64,000 bases of DNA from Desulfovibrio sp. An276 (GTDB lineage: Bacteria; Desulfobacterota; Desulfovibrionia; Desulfovibrionales; Desulfovibrionaceae). Shown here in pieces: positions 1 through 8,043 of the stretch. The stretch's first letter is position 1, and the number at the start of each line of letters is the position of its first letter. The notes beneath the pieces were generated by a model, which was not told where the DNA came from, made no database searches, and worked only from the letters and a program-made list of their open reading frames with translations. The DNA lies in NCBI RefSeq assembly GCF_002159665.1, contig NZ_NFJC01000001.1, positions 1 to 64,000 on the forward strand. Reading direction: 5' to 3'. The translations under genes and the position numbers were made by a program.

Positions 1-342
1 GAGCTCCTCTCAACATATTACGTACGGCAAGAAATAGAACAAGTATTTGATATTGCTAAAAATTACGCCTCACTATTACCTTTGTTTATTGAAAAGGAGG
101 AGACACTTAGAGGACACTTGTTGCTCACATTCATTGCAATTGCAGTGCTACAAACATTACAGTTGGAGATTCGCGCCAGCAAGTACTCTATTGACGCAGT
201 GCTCTCCAACATGGCGAATCAACATGCAAAAATCTTCCAAAGGGTAGTTATCCCCTCTGAGCCGACCAAGGTTCAGAACGACATCTACAAACTCCTGAAG
301 GTTCACCCCGCAAAGGAATACCCCCGCGTTGGAAACTTTTAG
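1..342 (+). pseudogene. 3' fragment of an IS1634/IS4-type DDE transposase
   Basis: The frame is open from the first base of the window and stops with TAG at 340-342, so only the last 113 residues are visible. They contain YYVRQEIEQVFDIAKNYA, then LLPLFIEKEE and LRGHLLLTFIA, the pattern of the C-terminal part of IS1634-type transposases (the YxRQ.IEQVFD block lies near the last catalytic acid in this group). Whether the gene is intact to the left cannot be seen. It runs convergently into the tnpB remnant, with stop codons overlapping. The local composition is more AT-rich than the housekeeping genes to the right, consistent with an acquired element. Family assignment is from recall of the motif, not from a search. 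Confidence 0.75.
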
Positions 343-1566
343 GGGGCACGATGTGTGGTGAGAAAATCTACCCGGGAACTCAGGGTAAATGGATCGTATT
401 GCGACATCTTCAGGGTGTATGCGTTGAGTTCCTCCACCACACAGCCAGCACTTGCGGCCCGGCGCTTGAGGTGCTGAACGAACTCGCCCATTCCCGAGCG
501 TTGCGTCGATCGTCCAAAATTTCTCTGATAGGAACGATAGGAATTCTTTTCGATTTTGATTTTTCCAGCCCGTTGGAACAGCTGATTGGCAAGCGTGCCA
601 TGATCACGCTTCCTTGTTTCTGCCGTTACGCGATACTGCTCCTTAAGCTTTGCGCGCAAGCGGGCACACCGCTTGCTGACCTTCCATTCATGAACACCTT
701 CCCTGGCTTGTCCGTCATCTTCATAGTTGTCCGGGTTCATGGCTCGCATGGAGCGATCAATCTTGCGCTGCAGAAGGCGTATTTCCTTCCCCTTCATGTC
801 CACATTCGGAGCAACCTCATGGATTGCGGCTTCCTGCGGATGAAAACAGGCAATTTTGTTTGGACCCGGATCTATACCCATGACCTCGGACTTGGAAGCG
901 TACTTGTAGCGCACAGGGGGTATCCCTTCCAGGCAAATCTGCACAAACCAGCGCTTCTTGCCATTAAGGGAACGGCGTACGATAACGGCAATATTTCACC
1001 CGTTTGTGGACCGCAAGGTCCGGCTGTTCGTATAAAGCCTCCCTGAGCCAGGGTGTTTCCTTGTAGATGACAGGCAGAGTATGCTTTCGCCAGTACACAA
1101 CCTGTTTCTCAGGCTTGTAGATTATCTCGTGGTTGTCAGTGCCCTCGATAGTGTTGAGCCCCCGCTTCCGAGACTTGTAGCGCGGTCTTCCGTTTTTCTT
1201 GAACAGATAGCGCTCGAGAGCGCGCCAGACAGTTCTCCCTATACACTGGGCTTCATGCGCTCCCAACTGGTCGCGCCCGCTTGCCTTTCTGTGATTGTTG
1301 GCAACGGTTTTAAGCCCAAATTCGGTCAGCCCATAGTTGCGCTGGATTTCGCTGAACCGCCTGTTGCGCTCAGGCCCCTTCTCCATTTCACAGGTATCCT
1401 TCCAGGACTGGCTATCGCGCATGCGCTTGAGACAGTCCAATGCTGAAGTCAGCGTAGCGTTGTAGAGCGACCAGCCAAATTCGAACGCGTTTTTGAGAAA
1501 GCGCTCAAGGCGGTCGTCGACACGCAGAGGCAGTTCAACGATGAAGGTAGGAGTAGTGCATCTCAT
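339..1566 (-). pseudogene. tnpB: Frameshifted and 3'-truncated tnpB (IS200/IS605 family RNA-guided nuclease)
   Basis: Read from 1566 leftward, the N-terminal half (1566-964) stops early after KYCRYRT. Dropping one base of the AA pair at 984-985 restores reading into SLNGKKRWFVQICLEG and on through the C-terminal half to 339. That half carries the RuvC-I region GIDPGPNKIACF, the KIEKNSYRSYQRNFG block with the RuvC-II Glu, and LKMSQYD, which normally introduces the zinc finger. Sequence after LKMSQYD (left of about position 393) no longer looks like TnpB: the CxxC zinc finger and the RuvC-III Asp are missing. The gene is therefore doubly inactivated. Its 3' end abuts the transposase fragment at 1-342, so insertion or deletion by that element probably removed the end of tnpB and the guide RNA that normally overlaps it. 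No tnpA is present. Confidence 0.85.
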
Positions 1567-1780
1567 GGTTGCAGTCGACCGGTTACAGGTTGGAGGGTGT
1601 GACTGACCATCAGGCTATCACAAGGCCCTGCGAATGATTTGAGCATGCGGACACACCTTAAAATTCACTTTCCAAACTTCCATTTTGAAAAAAAAGGGGG
1701 GGGGTACATTGCTCAATGGATATAATTTATCTTTTTACAGAATAGATTGCAATAAAAATTTTTCATACAAGAAAATATTG
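1567..1780. other. Non-coding stretch upstream of tnpB with an A8G9 homopolymer tract
   Basis: No credible ORF. The stretch contains A8 at 1688-1695 directly followed by G9 at 1696-1704, then an AT-rich segment to about 1780. It lies between the tnpB start and the hairpin cluster and is probably the left flank of the IS605-type element or degraded intergenic DNA. Confidence 0.5.
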
Positions 1781-1848
1781 TCAGCTCATCAGCCGTAGGA
1801 GCTGAAGCAGGCAGCACACGCCTGCTTACCCCACTCTTACGAATGGGG
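1781..1848. repeat. Cluster of three stem-loops resembling an IS200/IS605 terminal structure
   Basis: Three stems follow one another. TCAGCTC (1781-1787) pairs with GAGCTGA (1799-1805). AAGCAGGC (1805-1812) pairs with GCCTGCTT (1820-1827). The imperfect palindrome CCCCACTCTTACGAATGGGG occupies 1829-1848, 16 of 20 positions matching its reverse complement. Imperfect CCCC...GGGG palindromes are the TnpA recognition hairpins of IS200/IS605 ends and also appear in the 3' guide RNA (omega/reRNA) of tnpB elements. The position beyond the tnpB start suggests a left end, although the three-stem layout is more like a right end. Confidence 0.45.
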
Positions 1849-1867
1849 CATACGCAGGCGATGTAAG

Positions 1868-2041
1868 TTAGGTTCGGTCAAGAGACCCCCGGCTCTTGAT
1901 GGTAACAGGAACCGGGTCTTGCACGGCGCTTTGGGTGAACGTCCCCCGTGCAAGACTGCCTGCCGAGTTTTTTTGTCTCGTGTCCCCCTTCAAGAGCAAA
2001 GAGAGCAGTATCAGCAGCAAAACGAAAAGTATTCGCTTCAT
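1868..2041 (-). CDS. Small hydrophobic peptide, 57 aa, unknown function
   Basis: ATG at 2041, preceded by a G-rich stretch that could act as a ribosome-binding site, opens a 57-residue frame. It starts MKRILFVLLLILLSLLLKGD, a lysine-arginine start and about 15 hydrophobic residues: a signal peptide or single membrane anchor. A polar tail of about 38 residues follows. No lipobox Cys is seen. The frame could start further upstream, but the longer form adds an Arg-rich stretch that looks non-coding. It is unlike any family I recognise and may be spurious. It is divergent from yicC. Confidence 0.3.
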   Translation of the reverse strand: MKRILFVLLLILLSLLLKGDTRQKNSAGSLARGTFTQSAVQDPVPVTIKSRGSLDRT

Positions 2042-2322
2042 TTGGCCCCCCCTATTGAGGGCTTTGCGCCGTCTCTTCCGCAATCTCCATGGGACAGTCG
2101 CGCCATCAACCATACCATGCGCGTCCATCCGCCCGGCTGTTTGCCTTGTGGAAGAAAGAAGCGGAAAGCAAACGTGACACCTTGAACTTGCCCATTTTTT
2201 CCTTTAGGCTTGTGCCTTGTTGCCATTGATTGTGCAAATGCCTTCCCCCAGGGAAGCTGCCCTTTCATGGCAAGTGGCAGGGGCTAACACCAGGGCTTTC
2301 TTCTTTGCGAGGATGGACAGAT
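2042..2322. other. Intergenic region upstream of yicC, weak promoter candidate
   Basis: No gene seen. TTGAAC at 2182-2187 and TAGGCT at 2205-2210 are separated by 17 bp and could serve as a weak sigma-70-type promoter for the yicC-gmk-pyrF run, but the -10 match is poor. Confidence 0.3.
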
Positions 2323-3201
2323 ATGAGAAGCATGACGGGCTTCGGACGCTGCATCATGGAAAACGAGCTTTTTACCCAGCAGTGGGAAATCCGCAGCGTC
2401 AACGGCAAAAGGCTGGATATCAAGTGGACCTTGCCCCCCAGTGTCGCCAATCTGGAAAACCGCTTTGACAAGATGGTGCGCAAATACGCTGCCAGGGGAC
2501 GGGTCAACATCGATTTGAACCTGCAGTTTCTTGCAGCGGATCCGGATCTTCATTTCGACAAGGCCAGGGCAAGGGGCATGCTGGCCTCTGTTGTGGCTCT
2601 GGCTACCGAGCGCGGCGACAGTTTCCAGCCCGACTACAACGCCCTTCTTACCATACCTGAGCTGTGGATCTCCTCGGCCGAGGACGTGGATGAAGAGGTG
2701 GTCCTCACCCTGGAAAAGGGCCTTGCCCTTGCCCTTGAGGACTGGAACGAATCCAGGGAGACCGAGGGCGCAGCCCTTGGCCACGATCTACTCGCCAGGG
2801 TCCTGCGCCTTGAGCAGTGGACGGACATCCTCCGCGAGCGCGCGCCTGCCATCAAGGAAGAGCGTGCCGAGGCTTTGCGCGAACGCATCATGGAAGAGCT
2901 TGCCGTACACAATCTGGGCGAACTGGCGGAAACGCGCTTTTTGCAGGAAGCAGTCATCCTGCTCGACCGCCTGGACGTGACCGAGGAGCTCACAAGGCTC
3001 AACACCCACCTTGAGCGCATGCGCGAACTCTTTGCCAGCGACGCGGATGTGGGCAGACGCCTGGATTTTACCCTGCAGGAATGCTTCCGCGAAATCACCA
3101 CCTGCGGCAACAAGGTGCCCGATGTCCAGCTCTCGCGCCTGGTCGTGGACTACAAGAACGAACTGGAAAAATGCCGCGAACAGGCCCAGAACCTGGAATA
3201 A
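2323..3201 (+). CDS. yicC: YicC family endoribonuclease (DUF1732)
   Basis: 292 aa, starting at the family-typical MRSMTGFG (ATG 2323), although an in-frame start exists upstream at 2230. The N-terminal YicC domain includes WEIRSVNGKRLDIK near residue 20. The C-terminal DUF1732 region is the helical ETRFLQEAVILLDRLDV-to-end segment with ELTRLNTHLERM and DFTLQE. The family is implicated in RNA cleavage and stationary-phase or sRNA regulation. It is followed after 22 bp by gmk, so the two are co-transcribed. In many bacteria a small remA (DUF370) gene sits between yicC and gmk; there is no room for it here. Confidence 0.93.
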   Translation: MRSMTGFGRCIMENELFTQQWEIRSVNGKRLDIKWTLPPSVANLENRFDKMVRKYAARGRVNIDLNLQFLAADPDLHFDKARARGMLASVVALATERGDSFQPDYNALLTIPELWISSAEDVDEEVVLTLEKGLALALEDWNESRETEGAALGHDLLARVLRLEQWTDILRERAPAIKEERAEALRERIMEELAVHNLGELAETRFLQEAVILLDRLDVTEELTRLNTHLERMRELFASDADVGRRLDFTLQECFREITTCGNKVPDVQLSRLVVDYKNELEKCREQAQNLE

Positions 3202-3223
3202 CTGCCCTGTGGTGAGGATCATC

Positions 3224-3835
3224 ATGCGTCTCGGAACTGCACTTGTACTCAGCGCCCCCTCGGGAGCCGGCAAAACAACCCTGGTGCACAGGCTGCTCAG
3301 GGAATTCCCCGATTTCGGCTTTTCCATTTCCTGCACCACCCGCGCCCCCCGCAAAGGCGAGGTCGACGGCAGGGACTACCACTTTCTGACAAGGGAGCGC
3401 TTTGCCCAGATGCGCAGCGTGGGCGGCTTTGCCGAATGGGCCGAAGTGCACGGCAACTTTTACGGCACTCCGCTTGCGCCATTGCAGGAAACCCTTGCAA
3501 GGGGACAGGATGTGCTTCTCGACGTGGACGTGCAGGGTGCTGCCCAGCTGAAGCTGAGCCTGCCCCACGCAGCTACAGTCTTCATCCTCCCGCCTTCTCT
3601 TGAAGAACTCGAGCGCAGACTGCGTTCAAGGGGCACGGACAGCGAGGAGGTGATCGCCACCCGCCTTGGCAATGCCAAAAGGGAAATAGCCGAGGCTCGC
3701 TGGTTCGACAGCGTTCTTGTCAACGACAACCTCGACAGGGCCTACGAAAGCCTGCGCGCCCTCTATCTTGCCGCGACTCTTAAAACAGCCCTGAACAGGG
3801 CAGCCATCGACGACCTTCTGCACGCCAGGGGGTAA
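3224..3835 (+). CDS. gmk: Guanylate kinase
   Basis: 203 aa cytosolic enzyme converting GMP and ATP to GDP and ADP. The P-loop SAPSGAGKTT is at residues 10-19. SISCTTRAPRKGEVDGRDYHF is the GMP-binding segment, and LLDVDVQGAAQ is the Walker-B-like strand. Length matches the family (about 205 aa). ATG 3224 follows GTGAGG; the longer frame beginning at 3011 overlaps yicC and is out of family. pyrF follows after 11 bp. Confidence 0.96.
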   Translation: MRLGTALVLSAPSGAGKTTLVHRLLREFPDFGFSISCTTRAPRKGEVDGRDYHFLTRERFAQMRSVGGFAEWAEVHGNFYGTPLAPLQETLARGQDVLLDVDVQGAAQLKLSLPHAATVFILPPSLEELERRLRSRGTDSEEVIATRLGNAKREIAEARWFDSVLVNDNLDRAYESLRALYLAATLKTALNRAAIDDLLHARG

Positions 3836-3846
3836 GGAAAAAGCAT

Positions 3847-4527
3847 ATGGCAGAACTTATCGTAGCACTGGATTTTTCCGACCCGAAGGATCTTCTTGCC
3901 TGCGCGCGCAATCTCTCCGGCACCCTTTCCTGGTGCAAGGTGGGCCTCGAAGCCTTTGTCAAAAGCGGCCCTGCCCTTGTGAACGAGCTTGACGCCATGG
4001 GCCTTTCCGTCTTTTTGGACCTCAAGTTCTACGACATTCCCAATACCGTAGCCGCAGCCGTGCGCTCTGCCTGCAAAACACGGGCAAAGCTGCTCACTGT
4101 GCATACGCAAGGTGGCGAGGCCATGTGCAGGGCCGCCAGGGCAGCTGCTGACGAGGCAGGCGAGGAAAGACCCCTCATCTTTGGCGTCACTGTGCTCACA
4201 AGCTTTGGAGAAGGGAGCATGCCCGGCATCACAAGGGCTCCGCAGGACTTTGCCATGGAGCTGGCAGGCCTTGCCGATTCCTGGGGCCTGGACGGCGTGG
4301 TCTGTTCCGGGCACGAGGCAGCCCGCATCAAGTCCGCAACATCCTTGAAGGTTCTCTGTCCCGGCATCCGTCCTGCAGGATCCGCTGCCAACGATCAGGC
4401 GCGCGTCATGACGCCTTCCCTGGCCGTTGCCAACGGCGCAGACTATCTGGTCGTGGGCCGCCCCATCACAAGAGCGGACGATCCCGTTGCCGCAGCCAGG
4501 GCCATCCTGGAAGAAATCGAAGCCTAG
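3847..4527 (+). CDS. pyrF: Orotidine 5'-phosphate decarboxylase
   Basis: 226 aa; makes UMP from OMP in the last step of pyrimidine synthesis. The catalytic D-K-D set is visible in FLDLKFYDIPNTV (Asp58, Lys60, Asp63). The phosphate-binding C-terminal part includes LCPGIRP and YLVVGRPIT. Length is standard for the bacterial short form. It is in the yicC-gmk-pyrF run; recJ begins 160 bp later after a short GC-rich stem (TGCCCC/GGGGCA at 4559-4573). Confidence 0.96.
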   Translation: MAELIVALDFSDPKDLLACARNLSGTLSWCKVGLEAFVKSGPALVNELDAMGLSVFLDLKFYDIPNTVAAAVRSACKTRAKLLTVHTQGGEAMCRAARAAADEAGEERPLIFGVTVLTSFGEGSMPGITRAPQDFAMELAGLADSWGLDGVVCSGHEAARIKSATSLKVLCPGIRPAGSAANDQARVMTPSLAVANGADYLVVGRPITRADDPVAAARAILEEIEA

Positions 4528-4687
4528 GCAAACCCGTATCCCCTCTTCCCCCACATTCTGCCCCTCAGGGGCAGCCCCAGGGCGCACGCCTTATGGGGCA
4601 GCAAAACACCAACGACACAAATCCCTGCGCGTCTTTCTTGCGCAGCGTACGCGTTTTTCCTTTTCAATCGTTTTTTTGGAACAAGAA

Positions 4688-6508
4688 ATGGCTATCTGGT
4701 ACATGAGACAGGGCCCCGAGCCCAAGCCTTCCCCTGCGCTGGCTGAGAAACTGAACATATCCACCTTTTTGCAGGAACTGCTCTGGCGTCGCAACATTGT
4801 CGAGGAAAACGACGTCAACGCCTACCTCGACGCCCGCCTGTCAGGCCTGATCAATCCCAATCAGTGGCCGCAAATCCCCGAGGCCGCAGACTTTATCGTC
4901 AAAGCCCTTCTGGAAGGCAAGAAGCTTGTGGTCTGGGGCGACTACGACGTGGACGGAACCACCTCCACGGCCCTTGTGCTGGACATACTTCAGTACCACG
5001 GTTTCAGCGTGCTCTGGCACATTCCGGATCGCCATAAAGAGGGCTATGGCATCAACGTGAACGCCATCGAGAAGCTGGCCGAAATGGGCTGTCAGCTTCT
5101 CCTCTCCGTGGACTCCGGCATAGCCGACGTCAAGGCCATTGCCAGGGCCAGGGAACTGGGCATGGACGTGGTGGTCTCGGATCACCACCTGCCCCCGGAT
5201 CCCCTTCCCCCTGCGACACTCTTCTTCAATCCGCGCATGTGCGCCCCGGAAGAGGTGCCCTGCCCCCATCTTGCTGGCGTGGGCGTTGCCTTCTTCCTCA
5301 TGGCCGCAGTGAACATGCGTCTGCGCAAGCACACAGGCAAATCCTTCAAGATGGACCGCGTGCTCGATCTGGTTGCCCTTGGCACCCTTGCGGACGTCAT
5401 GCGCCTGACAGGGCAAAACCGCATCCTTGTGCGCGCAGGCCTCGCACGCCTCGAGCGTCCCAAGCGCCCGGGCATAGCCGCACTCAAGGCAGTCTCCGGC
5501 ATGCACATCAACGCCCCTGTCTCTGCCTCCCAGGTGAGCTTCAAGCTTGCCCCGCGCATCAACGCGGCAGGACGCATGCGCCACGCCCGCGTGGCCCTGC
5601 AGCTTTTGCGCTGCACGGACTACAAGAAGGGTCTGGAGCTCGCGGAACAGCTCAACGATTTCAATTCCACAAGGCGCGACACAGAACTCATCATTCTCGA
5701 CGAGGCCCGCGCCCAGGCACAGCAGCACATAAAAAACAGCGGCAAGTGCGGCCTTGTGCTCTACGGCAAGCAGTGGCATCCCGGCATCATCGGCATTGTG
5801 GCCACGCGCATCATCGAGGAATTCCACGTGCCCTGCATCATCATCTGCGATGACAAGGACACCCTCAAAGGGTCCGGCCGCTCCATTCCCGGCTTTGACC
5901 TCTACGCCTGCCTTTCGGAAATTCCCGAACACCTCATGGCCTTCGGGGGACACAGGCAGGCTGCAGGCGTGCGCATCATGCCGGGCTTCCTCGAGGCCTT
6001 CCGCAAGGATTTCCAGGAGGCGACAAGAAAGCGCCTGCAGGCTCCGGGCGAGGAGGTCATCTGGCTTGACGGCGAGACAGCCCTGAAAAACGTGGGCTCA
6101 AGCACCACATCCAGGGAACTCGGGCTCATGGAACCCTTTGGTCCGGGCAACACAGAGCCTGTCTTCGTGTCGAAGCCTGTGGAGATCACAAGCAGACAGA
6201 CCTTCCGCTCCCGCCAGGACAGCCTCGAGATGAACATCAGGGACCTCGAGGACGGCACCATACTCCACGCCAAGGGCTGGGGCATGGCGGATCGCATTGG
6301 CGCAGACCTTGTCGGCAAACCCATACGCGTAGTCTTCACAGTGCGCAGGGAAAACCACTACGGTTTCATCACCCCCGAACTCTCCGTCAAGGACTGGGGG
6401 CCCGTGGACAAGGAGATACTCTACCAATCCCCCCAGGGGCCTGCTCCTTGCGAGGATCCGGCAGACGAGGAAGGAAGCGGCGAGGACGAGGAATTCCCCC
6501 AGCCCTAG
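4688..6508 (+). CDS. recJ: Single-stranded-DNA-specific 5'-3' exonuclease RecJ
   Basis: 606 aa, slightly longer than the usual 570-580. The DHH phosphoesterase core shows GDYDVDGTTSTALV (from about residue 84) and SDHHLPPD (about 164), the metal-binding motifs. The DHHA1 region has GRSIPGFDLYACL and GGHRQAAGVRIMP. The C-terminal OB domain ends near ENHYGFITPELSV, followed by an acidic tail of about 30 residues. ATG 4688 begins MAIWYMRQGP; the open frame upstream overlaps pyrF and is not family-like. RecJ acts in RecFOR recombination and mismatch or base-excision repair. Confidence 0.95.
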   Translation: MAIWYMRQGPEPKPSPALAEKLNISTFLQELLWRRNIVEENDVNAYLDARLSGLINPNQWPQIPEAADFIVKALLEGKKLVVWGDYDVDGTTSTALVLDILQYHGFSVLWHIPDRHKEGYGINVNAIEKLAEMGCQLLLSVDSGIADVKAIARARELGMDVVVSDHHLPPDPLPPATLFFNPRMCAPEEVPCPHLAGVGVAFFLMAAVNMRLRKHTGKSFKMDRVLDLVALGTLADVMRLTGQNRILVRAGLARLERPKRPGIAALKAVSGMHINAPVSASQVSFKLAPRINAAGRMRHARVALQLLRCTDYKKGLELAEQLNDFNSTRRDTELIILDEARAQAQQHIKNSGKCGLVLYGKQWHPGIIGIVATRIIEEFHVPCIIICDDKDTLKGSGRSIPGFDLYACLSEIPEHLMAFGGHRQAAGVRIMPGFLEAFRKDFQEATRKRLQAPGEEVIWLDGETALKNVGSSTTSRELGLMEPFGPGNTEPVFVSKPVEITSRQTFRSRQDSLEMNIRDLEDGTILHAKGWGMADRIGADLVGKPIRVVFTVRRENHYGFITPELSVKDWGPVDKEILYQSPQGPAPCEDPADEEGSGEDEEFPQP

Positions 6509-6654
6509 GATACCCTGCCTTGCCTGGCCCGGGCCTTGTCCGTGCGGGGCAAGAAACGTATACTTTTTTCGGATAGCGCTTCCTGCCAAGGTGTGCGCGT
6601 CCCGACCCATGCAGGGTCACTGTCTTTTCTGGCACAGCAATTGTGAGGTGTCAC

Positions 6655-7059
6655 ATGCCCGACGACAACAAGAAGGAAGTTCTCGAGGCCGAATACGTGG
6701 GCGATTCCACGCACGAGCCAGCCCGCAACTACAGTTACGGGCAGTACAATACATACAGTGGAAACGGGCAGCGCGCTGGTGGCGCGAGATTCACCGTTTT
6801 CCAGTTCCGGGACAACAGGCTCGATGCCTGCCGGGGCATGCAGCTTGCCAACTTCATCACCATGGTGCTGTTTTTCACCTGTCTTTTCCAGTGGGGCTTT
6901 CTCGCAGCCCTGGGCTTTGCCTTCTTCTATATCCTGGCAGCCGGAGCAGGCCTCTACTACAACACGCACCGCCTTCTCACAGGGCACGTGCCCAATCCCT
7001 GGCCCTGGCGCATAGGATCCTGGATTGTCTGTCTTGCGCTGGTCTCCTGGCTTGTCTGA
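6655..7059 (+). CDS. Small integral membrane protein, unknown function
   Basis: 134 aa. The N-terminal 55 residues are polar and Tyr/Asn-rich (YSYGQYNTYSGNG), followed by about three hydrophobic segments: FITMVLFFTCLF, FLAALGFAFFYILAAGAGLYY and WIVCLALVSWLV at the extreme C terminus. ATG 6655 is chosen because GAGGTG sits just upstream; a GTG at 6643 would bury that site. The next gene overlaps its 3' end, implying translational coupling. I do not recognise the family. Confidence 0.6.
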   Translation: MPDDNKKEVLEAEYVGDSTHEPARNYSYGQYNTYSGNGQRAGGARFTVFQFRDNRLDACRGMQLANFITMVLFFTCLFQWGFLAALGFAFFYILAAGAGLYYNTHRLLTGHVPNPWPWRIGSWIVCLALVSWLV

Positions 7060-7357
7060 CAAGGAGTGCCAAAACTGCAACCCTGCTTCGGATGATGGCG
7101 CATGGCACGTCTACCTTGTGCGCTGCGCGGACGGAACCCTCTACTGCGGCATAGCAAGGGATGTGGCAAGACGCCTTGCCCAGCACAACGGCCTCCTTTC
7201 CGGGGGCGCGCGCTACACGAGGGGGCGCAGACCCGTTGTCCTTGAGGCAAGCCTCGCCTGTTCTTCTAGGCCCGAAGCCCTGCGCCTTGAGGCAAGGGTC
7301 AAAAAGATGGCGCGATACGACAAGCTCGCCTTTTTCTCTTCCAGCAGAAAATCATGA
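7052..7357 (+). CDS. GIY-YIG nuclease superfamily protein (YhbQ/UPF0213-like)
   Basis: About 101 aa from TTG 7052; an upstream TTG at 7025 is also possible and no in-frame ATG or GTG exists. The GIY-YIG core is clear: HVYLVRCADGTLYCGIARDVARRLAQHN, then ARYTRGRRPVVLE and a short helical end. Family members are small single-domain proteins of about 90-110 aa whose cellular role is poorly known. The start overlaps the stop of the upstream membrane protein gene, and its stop overlaps the next start as ATGA, so expression is probably coupled in a three-gene unit. Confidence 0.8.
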   Translation: MSDKECQNCNPASDDGAWHVYLVRCADGTLYCGIARDVARRLAQHNGLLSGGARYTRGRRPVVLEASLACSSRPEALRLEARVKKMARYDKLAFFSSSRKS

Positions 7358-7980
7358 TTTCAGCACTCACAGCCACGTCCTTCTTCTTCACAGCCCTGCT
7401 CTTAGGCTACGCTCCGGGGCCGGACATCATCTTTGTGCTGGCCCAGTCCGCAGTACACGGAGCAAGGGCTGGCCTTGCCACCATGGCAGGCCTTGTGACT
7501 GGCCTTTGCGTGCACACAGCCCTTGTCTCCCTTGGCATTGCCGCTCTCATCAAGGCCTCTCCCCTGGCCTTCACTCTCATAAAGTGTGCTGGCGCCGTCT
7601 ACCTTCTCTACCTTGCCTGGCTTTCGTGGAAGGCAGCTGCAGTGCAGCATCAGGGAAAGCCCCCGGACTTTCCGGGCTACCTTGCACTGTATCGGCGCGG
7701 CATCATCATGAACATCACCAATCCCAAGGTGACCATGTTCTTCCTGGCCCTGCTTCCGCAGTTTTGCGATCCCTCAAGGGGCAGCATAGGCATGCAGTGC
7801 CTGCAGCTGGGCCTCATCTTCATGGCCGCAACCGTTGTGGCCTTTTCCTCGGTTTCCCTGCTTGCCGGCCGCATCTTTTCCCGCTTCAACCGCACTGCCA
7901 AAGGACAGGTCATCCTGAACAAGGCCTGCACCCTCATCTTTGTCACCCTCGCAGTGCTTCTCCTTGTCACGGAACTCTAG
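7354..7980 (+). CDS. LysE/RhtB family amino-acid or metabolite exporter
   Basis: 208 aa with about six hydrophobic segments. The start FFFTALLLGYAPGPDIIFVL includes the family's PGP motif near residue 22. GAVYLLYLAWLSWKA and GIIMNITNPKVTMFFLALLPQF are also characteristic of LysE/RhtB exporters. Substrate cannot be deduced; relatives export Lys/Arg, Thr or homoserine lactone. The start overlaps the GIY-YIG stop (ATGA at 7354-7357). Confidence 0.88.
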   Translation: MISALTATSFFFTALLLGYAPGPDIIFVLAQSAVHGARAGLATMAGLVTGLCVHTALVSLGIAALIKASPLAFTLIKCAGAVYLLYLAWLSWKAAAVQHQGKPPDFPGYLALYRRGIIMNITNPKVTMFFLALLPQFCDPSRGSIGMQCLQLGLIFMAATVVAFSSVSLLAGRIFSRFNRTAKGQVILNKACTLIFVTLAVLLLVTEL

Positions 7981-8043
7981 GGGGCATCCCCCTGATCCCA
8001 GGCAAAGGGCACAGGACAACCACGTTTCACGGAGACGCAACTC

